A stretch of 36,746 nucleotides of DNA. Source: Acanthamoeba castellanii str. Neff (lineage: Eukaryota; Discosea; Longamoebia; Acanthamoebidae). The stretch lies in assembly GCF_000313135.1 (NCBI RefSeq), contig NW_004457346.1, positions 1,520 through 38,265 on the forward strand. The letters run 5' to 3'. The notes beneath the pieces are model-generated. The model ran no database searches, was not told the DNA's origin, and saw only the letters and a program-made list of their open reading frames with translations. A program made the translations under genes and the position numbers. Shown in pieces: positions 30,301 to 36,746 of this stretch (position 1 is its first letter; each line of letters begins with the position of its first letter).

Positions 30301-31821
30301 CAGCTTGCCCACGCGCTTTCCTTTCCTCCCTCTCTTTGGTGCGGCGGTACGGGCACGCTTGGGCGGCCGCTTCGTCGAGCCTTCGTCGCCCTCGTCACTG
30401 CCATCACCGCCATCGTCGTCATCGGCCTTCCTCCTCTTCCGACTGCTGCTGCTGGTGGTGGTCCCAGACGCTGTCCCTACCCTCTACTCACTAAGGCCTT
30501 AGTAAAAGAGTCAAAAGAAAAAGGAAGAAAAAAGAAGGAAACGGTGGAACCTTGGAGGCGCTCCTCTTGGCTGCCTGGCGTCGGGCTCCGCGGTGGGCGA
30601 CGTTGACCGCCTTGCCTGGCACGAAGGTGGGATCCTCAATCTTCTCCAGCCGCTCGAGCAGCTTCTCCTCTTCCTCTTCCACTTTGATGATCTGCGGCTT
30701 ACTGTGCGTCTTCTTCAGCTGCGCCTTCTTTTGGTGCACATCCTCGACCTTGCTCACCGCTGCTGACTTCTTCCTCCTCCTCTTCCTATTCGTGGGACTG
30801 GCCTCTCCTTCTTCCTCATCCCCTTCGCTGGCAGTTTCATCGGCTTCTGCTTCTTCGCCTTCATCAGCGACCTCTGGAGCTGCCAACTGTCGAGCCTTTA
30901 CTATCTCCTGCTTGGCCTCTTCTTCCTCCGAGTCGAGCTCCTTGAGCGTGAGCACCTTTTGCCTCTCAGCTTCCGAGAGTACCAACGTGTCATCTTCTCC
31001 GTCCTGTGTGGCAGTTGAAGAGAAAAAAAAATGCATAAAAATAAAATCAAAATAACCAATTCACACGATAACAATGTAACATTGCTCCCACTTACCGCGA
31101 GCTTGACACGGCAGATGATGGAGCCGCATGGGACGGAGTCATACTCATCGAACTGCCACACGGACTTCTTGCCCGCACCCGCACGGTCCAGCCACAGAAC
31201 ATGCACCACAGACTGGACCTTGGCAAACACGTCCTCACGCAATTGGGCCAGGTAGAACTCCTCCTCCGAGTCGGCCTCCGGGTTCACCGCCACGAACTCG
31301 TTGGCGCCTGGCCTCGTGATCCCCCCACCCCCGGCACCACAAGCGAATCTGTTGTCAGCGCCGAGACAAGCCAAGGGCCATGGCTCCGGTACAACTCACT
31401 ACTACCGCTCAGGTACCGTATTTGGGCTTGATGTCGGTGACGAAGGTGAGTGTACTGTCGGGCACCTCGTGTTCGGTCTTCGAGACTCGCGTGCGACACT
31501 CCCGCAGCCTTCCCAGCTTCTGTTGGGCCGCCGCGCAAATTGAGAGACCATTGGCGGACAATAAAAGAGCTCTCGAAAAAGAGGGAGGGGGGGTGGAACC
31601 TTGGTGCCTTGGTTGAGTGCCACAAACTCGTCATAGAGCGAGGGCTTTAGGACGCGGCCCGGACGAGGGGTACGACTCTCTTCATCACTGCTGCCACTGC
31701 TAACTTCCTTCGCTTTGTTATTCTTTTGAGCGGAGGTAGGCTTTTTGTTTTTTCGTAGCAGGCACCGTTTTCGTTTCCCAGCATTACTGGCCGCTTCCTC
31801 ACTTGCCTCCTTCTCTTCCAT
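20412..31821 (-). CDS. Giant ankyrin-repeat poly(ADP-ribose) polymerase, about 38 exons, about 2,640 aa
   Basis: ATG 31821 to TGA 20412. All 38 hand-placed exons keep phase; examples are 31600-31821, 31417-31519, 31096-31307, 30551-31003, 30160-30483, 28691-29069, 27341-28084, 23830-24367, 23051-23193, 22823-22942, 22468-22727, 21215-21337, 20983-21094, 20783-20885, 20577-20703 and 20412-20502. Domains: BAH-like region (FYLAQLREDVFA, VHVLWLDRA, YDSVPCGSIICRV; residues about 60-180), acidic/Lys linker with NLS-like runs (about 180-430), about 20 ankyrin repeats (about 440-2000; for example TPLHYALQRKNMNLVRILVQ), WGR (WGRIGDVGQY, about 2050-2140), PARP regulatory helices (MPLGRLTRDGIDAAMQIIAD, LSNRFYELIPH) and the catalytic domain. 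The H-Y-E triad is intact: LLFHGSALSN, FGKGIYFADM, HNEYIVYDTSQV. NAD-dependent ADP-ribosylation, probably of nuclear targets in DNA damage or chromatin control, is expected. Acidic ankyrin linkers suggest many protein partners. Confidence 0.85.
20893..20930. repeat. (TG)n microsatellite in a PARP intron
   Basis: A GT-repeat inside the intron between the exons at 20983-21094 and 20783-20885. Similar short CA/TG runs occur in several other introns of this gene. Confidence 0.85.
23471..23562. repeat. (CA)n microsatellite in a PARP intron
   Basis: An ACAC-rich tract fills most of the intron between the exons ending 23568 and starting 23445, just before the WGR-encoding exons. Confidence 0.88.
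27236..27330. repeat. (CA)n and (ACTACC)n microsatellites in a PARP intron
   Basis: ACTACC-type units at about 27247-27271 are followed by ACAC repeats to about 27330, all within the intron between the exons ending 27341 and starting 27203. Confidence 0.88.
30107..30134. repeat. (TG)n microsatellite in a PARP intron
   Basis: A GT run in the intron between the exons ending at 30160 and starting at 30063. Confidence 0.85.
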
Positions 31822-31947
31822 TTACGTTACGGGTGGCCTTTCTCTCAGTGCAAGGGGTACTGCACAAAGTTTTTTCTTTTCTTTAAAGACAATTTCATTG
31901 GACAAAAAAACCAAGGGACTGAGATAAAGGCTACATGAGCCCCTTAG
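31822..31947 (-). promoter_or_regulatory. Spacer between the sulfite oxidase stop and the PARP start
   Basis: A 126-bp spacer that must hold both the 3' end of the sulfite oxidase-like gene and the PARP promoter, since both genes run on the minus strand. It contains a T-rich run (TTTTTTCTTTTCTTTAAAGA on the plus strand, about 31870-31889). No clear TATA box was seen. Confidence 0.4.
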
Positions 31948-33563
31948 TTAGAGCTTGGGGTGGCGAGGCGGGTTGGGCAGGGGCTTGCCGGTGATGCGCC
32001 ACTCGGGCGAGCTCACCACCACGACGGGCACCGACTGCGGCACCGTAGCACCCATGGCGTAGTAGTTCCACTCCTCGGCGTTGTCCTGCACGTTGCCCAG
32101 CTCGTCGATGGCCTTGGTCATGAGGAAGTGCTTGGCGCCGGCGCGCGCGTTGCGCCACTCGAAGCTCCACGCGATCCAGGCGAACTTGCCCACGGCCTTG
32201 GCGGCCAGCGTGGCCTCGGCCCACGTGACGCCGCCGTCCACGCTCACCAGCACCTGCTTCACCGCCAACGGTCCCGCCCACGCACGGCCCTTCAGCTTGA
32301 CGTTGCCTGCGCCCACCCACCACCGTCATCAGCCGCACCATGTGAGCTTATGTCACTTAGAGTGGTGAGTACCTTCTTCGACGAGGCGAACGCGAGTGAA
32401 GAAGTCAGGCACGCCGGGAGGCACCATGAGCGATCGCACCTTGAGGTGCCTCATCCGCTTGCCCTGCGGGTCGCCTGCAAATCCAGTGTCAGCCTATCAT
32501 ATCAAACAGAAACTGTGTGCGATGTGTGTCGTGCCGTGCGTGTGTGTGTGTACTATGATGGCCATTATACCAGGGTACTGAGTGAACATGTAGGCCTGCA
32601 TCTGGTAGCCGTCGAAGGGCGTCGAGATGGCCTCAATGGAGTCGAGCCACTTGACGTTGGTCATGCCGTACCAGCCCGGCACGATGAGCCGCAGTGGCGC
32701 CCCGTGCTGCGGCAGCAGCGGCTGCCCGTTCATCTCGTACGCCAGGATCACCTGTTGTCGCACCAATTTATATCAACAACCAATCACATCAACACATCAG
32801 CAACATGGGCAGCAAATATACACGCTCGATTGAGGCCAGGTTCTGCGCACCTCTTCGCGGGTGGCGTCATCGATGGTGAGGCAGCGCTGATAGTACTGCA
32901 TCTCGCCGCCCTGGAGGCCCTTGTCGAGGCCGGTGAAGAGGAGCTCGATGGCCTTGTCCTGCAGGCCGGCCTCCTCAAGGAGGTCCTTCAGCGGCGTGCC
33001 CGTCCACACCGCCGTGCCAAGCGCCTCATTTTGCCACGGTACGTGTGTCCAATACCTGCGGCAGAAGAAGGGCACTTGCTGACGTCAGCTCAGCCAATCA
33101 ACGCAAACAAATAAACTCTGCTAATAAAAGGAAACCCCGAAACAAAATGTGAAGATTATGAAGGTGAAGAGGGGGTTAGGGGGGGATGAAGTCTGTGCCT
33201 CTTCTTCATGTTGATGCGGCCGTTGCCGGCGCACTCCATGGTGACGGGGATGCTCACGCGGGGCCTCCGCCGGATGTCGGCCATGGAGAGCTCGAGTGGG
33301 CGGTCGACCAGCCCGCGGAGCTTGAGGCGGTAGGTGGACTCGGCCGTGGCCGGCCCAGTGGGGATGTCAAAGTGGATGAGGAGATAGTGCATGCCGGCCG
33401 GCGTGAGGGCCAGGTCGAGGCCCTCCAGGTGGAGTCCGTGGCACCGGTTGGCCAGGTTGACCTCCTCGGAGGTGAAGTCGTCCGTCTTGTCCGTGTGGTA
33501 GGGGAACGTCATCTGCTTCACATCCTTCCTCACCTCCTTGCTCACCGTCTTCGCTTTCTCCAT
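31948..33563 (-). CDS. Sulfite oxidase-like molybdenum enzyme (403 aa, five exons)
   Basis: Exons 33199-33563, 32851-33055, 32571-32751, 32373-32474 and 31948-32306; phases agree and give 404 codons with the stop. The molybdopterin-binding domain includes VTMECAGNGRINM with the Mo-ligating Cys at residue 111, then VPWQNEALGTAVWTGTPLKD and PQHGAPLRLIVPGWYG. The C-terminal dimerisation domain includes VKLKGRAWAGPLAVKQVLVS and WEA/WSFEWRNARAGAKHFLM. The family oxidises sulfite to sulfate using molybdenum cofactor. No haem b5 domain is present, as in plant and bacterial forms. There is no obvious mitochondrial presequence. The chain ends PKL, compatible with a type-1 peroxisomal signal, again like plant enzymes. 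The first intron starts with GC (AG then GCACAG). The gene is divergent from the alpha-galactosidase gene. An alternative ATG lies upstream in frame at 33713, but the chosen start (MEKAKTVSKE) fits better. Confidence 0.85.
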
Positions 33564-33916
33564 CTTCCTCGTTCTTTCTTTCGCGTTTGGTTGTGTGTGT
33601 GGAGTATTCGAGCTTTGCTGCGTTGGAAAGGCTTTGATCGCGGTTTGATGGTAGCCGGGTTTTGTGGCTCGGAGAGGGCTCCGCCGGAGAGTGGGCATTG
33701 GTCCGCCGCACAAGATCTGTTGCGGGCGGCCATGTGTGGCCTCCGCCGGCCTCCGTCTCGCGGGCGCGGGCCACCGCCTTGAGACCAGCTGCCACGCTCC
33801 CGTGCCAAGTGCCTGTGCGGATAGGCTCGGGGATGGCCAATGCCTGCGGCGCGTGTGGGGGCTGCTGCAACAATATTAATTACCCGCTACAACAGTGCGC
33901 ACGCAGCGTGAAGAAG
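33564..33916. promoter_or_regulatory. Shared promoter region of two divergent genes
   Basis: This 353-bp stretch separates the starts of the sulfite oxidase-like gene (minus) and the alpha-galactosidase gene (plus). It is open in several frames but shows no protein-like sequence. AATATTAATTA at about 33872-33882 is AT-rich and lies about 40 bases before the alpha-galactosidase ATG, so it may be its TATA-type element. Confidence 0.5.
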
Positions 33917-35941
33917 ATGAAGGTGGGGGTGGCTGCGGTCTGTGTGGCGCTGCTGGTGGCAGTGTGCAGCGTTGAGGCGCTGAACAACGGCTTGGGCAAA
34001 ACGCCGCAGATGGGCTGGAACAGCTGGAACTATTTCGCATGCAACCTCAACGAACAGATTGTCAACGAGACCATCGACAATCTCATCTCGTCTGGCCTCG
34101 CCGCTGCCGGCTACCGCTACGTCGTACTCACCCCTCCCCCCTTTTCGCTTTTTCGTCGTGCTTCGTTTTCACGGGTTTATTCGTTCTTTTGTTATTTATT
34201 TCAATAATAATTAATAATTAATAATAATAGAACATGGACGACTGCTGGGCGGGCTGGCGAGACGACGCGGGCTTCATCCACCCCGACAACAAGACCTTCC
34301 CTAACGGCGTGCGCCCGCTGGCCGACAAGGCCCACTCGAAGGGCCTCCTGTTCGGCCTCTACTCCGACGCCGGCGAGAAGACCTGCGCCGGTGCGTGGGC
34401 CTCTTTGATGGATGACCGGGGATGATGGTGGTGGCGATGATGATGCTAACGCCTGATGACTGTGGTGTGGTGGTGCAGGCCGTCCGGGTTCGCTGAACTA
34501 TGAGAAGAACGATGCGTACACGTACGCCTCGTGGGGCGTGGACTACCTTAAGTACGACAACTGCTACAATGACAACATCAGTCCGCTGACCCGTACGGCT
34601 CCGTCGTACAACTTTGTTCTGCCACCGCTACCGTGTGGACTCACCCCACTCTCGCTTTCTCGCTTGCAGGCTATCCCATCATGAGGGACGCACTCAACGC
34701 CACCAACCGCAAGATCTTCTATTCCATGTACCACCCCTGCTCCACATCGCCAACCGTCCGCTCCCATTTTTATTATGTGTATATACTGACATATCAAAAA
34801 AACTCTGTGGTTTCTCGCGATGTAATGGCTGGCTGCAGGTGCGAGTGGGGAGTGGACAATCCGGCCACCTGGGCTCCGCTGGTGGGCAACAGCTGGCGCA
34901 CCACCGGGGACATCTCCGCCCACTGGGCTAGGTACGCGACCGTGTCCCCCCTCCTCCGCGGCTCACTCACCAGCGCCGCGCCCCCTCCCCCTTTCATTCG
35001 CGCGTATTGGTGCTTACCCCGTGTTTCTTGGGGTGTCGGACCGACAGCGTCATGAGCCGCATCGACCTCAACGACGAGTGGTGGAAGTACGCCGGACCCG
35101 GCGGCTTCAACGATCCCGACATGGTAACCGCCTCATCTCTCTCTCTCTCTCTTCGCTCTTCGTGCCTTTGTCTTCGCTCTTTTTCGTTGTTCGTGACCGC
35201 TGGGTGTGGGTCTGGTGGTCCAGCTGGAGGTGGGCAACAAGGGCCTCACGCACACCGAGCAAAAGTCGCACTTCTCCCTTTGGGCACTCGCCAAGGCGCC
35301 GCTCCTCATCGGGTAGACACACCGCACATCGTGTGCCACACGACACCCAACGACACCCACTAATTAGACCCTGCGAGCGACTGCATAGGTGCGACATCCG
35401 CAACCTCTCGCGCGAGGTCTTTGAGATCCTGACGGCCCCCGAAGTGATCGCCATCAACCAGGACCCGCTGGGCGTTCAGGTGCACCTTTCGTTCCACCCC
35501 CCCCCCACCTTCGGCGCGTTGTGATCAATCTAATGCGACTGATCAACCAAACAATTCCTCCAATCAATCGATCAATCTTGCTTTTCAACAGGGCCACAAG
35601 GTGTGGAACAAGACCTTCGCCGATGGCGCGATCGACGTGTGGGCCGGTCCTTTGGCCAACGGAGACGTTGCGGTCATTACCCTCAACCGCGCCTCCGTCC
35701 AAGCCGTCATCCCCGGTTCGTGCCTCACGACACTCACACACCGGCGCTCTGCTTTGCTGGCGCCATGATCTCATGACCGCGCACAACGCACACAGTGACC
35801 TGGTCGGTCGTGGGCCTCAAGCCCGGCAGCTGGCATGCGGTGCGCGACGTGTGGGCGCGAAAGGACATCGGACACTACAACAACGGCTTCACCACCACAG
35901 TCGAGCCCCACGGCGTCTTCTTCGCTCGAATCCGTGCCTGA
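33917..35941 (+). CDS. Secreted alpha-galactosidase, GH27 family (385 aa, ten exons)
   Basis: Exons 33917-34123, 34231-34390, 34479-34592, 34670-34727, 34839-34931, 35048-35123, 35224-35312, 35389-35479, 35592-35715 and 35796-35941 splice in phase to 386 codons with the TGA. I chose ATG 33917 because it begins a clear signal peptide ([20 protein letters not shown], cut near residue 21). Family landmarks: [33 protein letters not shown] with the nucleophile Asp149, NSWRTTGDI with the acid/base Asp204, [27 protein letters not shown] and INQDPLGVQ. It hydrolyses terminal alpha-1,6-galactose from oligosaccharides and galactomannans, or glycolipids, in lysosomes or outside the cell. Length is normal for the family (about 380-410). 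The C-terminal beta-sandwich ([19 protein letters not shown]) is complete. It ends 148 bp from the convergent RD-rich gene. Confidence 0.93.
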
Positions 35942-36089
35942 TGATGATGCTGTTTGATGCTTCTTGTTGACGTCAAGAAGAGGAACCAGTGGCCACATAA
36001 AACTTATTTTTGATTTTCCCATGATACACAAAGACTTGAGATGTGATGATAATTGGTGATAGTTGATGGTGGTGACGCAAGCCCCGATA
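35942..36089. other. Spacer between two convergent genes
   Basis: Short AT-richer spacer (TAAAACTTATTTTTGATTTTC near 36000) that must carry the 3' ends of both transcripts. No exact AATAAA was found on either strand. Confidence 0.5.
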
Positions 36090-36746
36090 TCAAGTCCTCC
36101 TCTCGGCCCTGTCTCGGTCCCGGTCTCTGTTGTTTCCTCCGCTGCTCGTCCTTGGCTGGTCCCTGCCGCCGCTGTCTCTGCGTTCTCGCTCCCTCCCGGT
36201 GTCCCTCGCCCTGTCGCGGTCCCGTTCGCGGTCCCTCTCCCGCTCCCTGTCGCGGTCCCTGTCTCGGCCTCCACCGCTCGATCGGTCCCTGATATCTCGG
36301 TCCCTGTCTCTGTCGCTACGGTCCCGATCACGGTCGCCGGCCCCGCTGCCGCCGGACCTGCTGTCTCGGCCGCGATCGCGGTCTCGTTCTCGCTCCCTGT
36401 CACGCTCGCGGTCACGATCGTGTCTGTCCCGATCCCGGTCCCGCTCGCGGTCCCGCTCCCTGCTGCTGGGGTCCCTGTTTGAGCCGGCCGCGGACGCCGC
36501 GCCCTGCAGCTTCGGGGCGTTGGTGGCAGCAGAAGCAGCGGCGGCTGGCTCCGTCGCCGCCTCCTCCTTGAGCGGCGTCACGGCGTCTTCTGTCGGGTCG
36601 TCCGGCACGGCCAAGGCGTCACTGGTGTCTTCGGCCTTTGGGACCGCTGCCGGTGTCTCGTGAGCGGCGGGCGAAGGCGTCGTGGACGCCACCTCGGGTG
36701 GCTGCGTTGGGGGCTGCGGCGGCTTGACGGATGGCGCGGCGGCCTT
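36090..36746 (-). CDS. RD/RE-rich nuclear-type protein, C-terminal end (gene runs off the window)
   Basis: The minus-strand frame is open from the window edge to TGA at 36090. The upstream part is Ala/Pro/Thr-rich and acidic (PPQPPTQPPEVASTTPSP, AEDTSDALAVPDDPTED). The last 120 residues alternate Arg with Asp or Glu (RDRDRDR, RERERDRDRGRD) with a few Gly/Ser breaks. RD/RE tails occur in splicing and RNA 3'-end processing proteins such as U1-70K relatives, where they mediate contacts between RNA-bound proteins. No RNA-binding domain is visible in the part present, so the family cannot be named. An internal ATG at 36692 could be a start, but the frame and composition continue past it. The opposite-strand frames over this repeat are shadows. 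Confidence 0.7.
   Translation of the reverse strand, partial: KAAAPSVKPPQPPTQPPEVASTTPSPAAHETPAAVPKAEDTSDALAVPDDPTEDAVTPLKEEAATEPAAAASAATNAPKLQGAASAAGSNRDPSSRERDRERDRDRDRHDRDRERDRERERDRDRGRDSRSGGSGAGDRDRDRSDRDRDRDIRDRSSGGGRDRDRDRERERDRERDRDRARDTGRERERRDSGGRDQPRTSSGGNNRDRDRDRAERRT

Noticed and set aside
33662..33916. Upstream in-frame ATG for the alpha-galactosidase
   Set aside because: It would bury the clear signal peptide starting at 33917 behind 85 residues of non-protein-like sequence.
36053..36663. Plus-strand Ser/Arg-rich and Val/Pro-rich frames opposite the RD/RE tail
   Set aside because: They are antisense readings of a simple repeat; the minus-strand frame has ordered non-repeat sequence continuing off the window.
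1..36746. tRNA or rRNA genes
   Set aside because: None was seen; the only tRNA-like text is the 13-base copia primer-binding site.

Overview
The window reads as nuclear DNA of a protist with GC-rich genes and many short introns. An Acanthamoeba-like amoeba is my best guess; this rests on gene content and gene style only, since nothing could be searched. Three zones are visible.

Zone 1 (1-11469) is a nest of retroelements. A complete Ty1/copia element lies on the minus strand (356-5589). It has two 246-bp LTRs, a TAAAC target duplication, a primer-binding site matching the anticodon arm of initiator tRNA-Met, and a single 1458-codon gag-pol frame broken only by six TGA codons. It sits inside the integrase of a chromodomain-type Ty3/gypsy element (1-355 and 5590 to about 9424), and that gypsy frame rejoins exactly at the target duplication. 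Next comes a remnant of a tyrosine-recombinase element (about 9913-11285). It has 42-bp direct repeats and a striking run of hairpins, and it appears to split a plus-strand gene with ubiquitin-interacting motifs.

Zone 2 (about 11.5-20.4 kb) holds intronless minus-strand reading frames: a protein with a UBA-like end, a RING protein, two unrecognised proteins and a protein with an ADP-ribosyltransferase-like C-terminus. The lack of introns, the microsatellite-rich spacers and the ubiquitin-linked motifs contrast with zone 3. They make a giant-virus-derived or otherwise acquired island plausible, but this is unproven.

Zone 3 (20.4-36.7 kb) is ordinary host sequence with intron-rich genes. In order these are a giant PARP on the minus strand (about 38 exons and 2,640 residues: BAH-like region, acidic/basic linker, about 20 ankyrin repeats, WGR, PARP regulatory and catalytic domains with an intact H-Y-E triad); a five-exon sulfite oxidase-like molybdoenzyme on the minus strand (403 aa, ending PKL); a ten-exon secreted GH27 alpha-galactosidase on the plus strand (385 aa), divergent from it over a 353-bp shared promoter region; and the 3' end of a minus-strand gene encoding an RD/RE-rich nuclear-type protein that runs off the window. 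I built all exon models by hand from splice sites with reading-frame phase checked at every junction.
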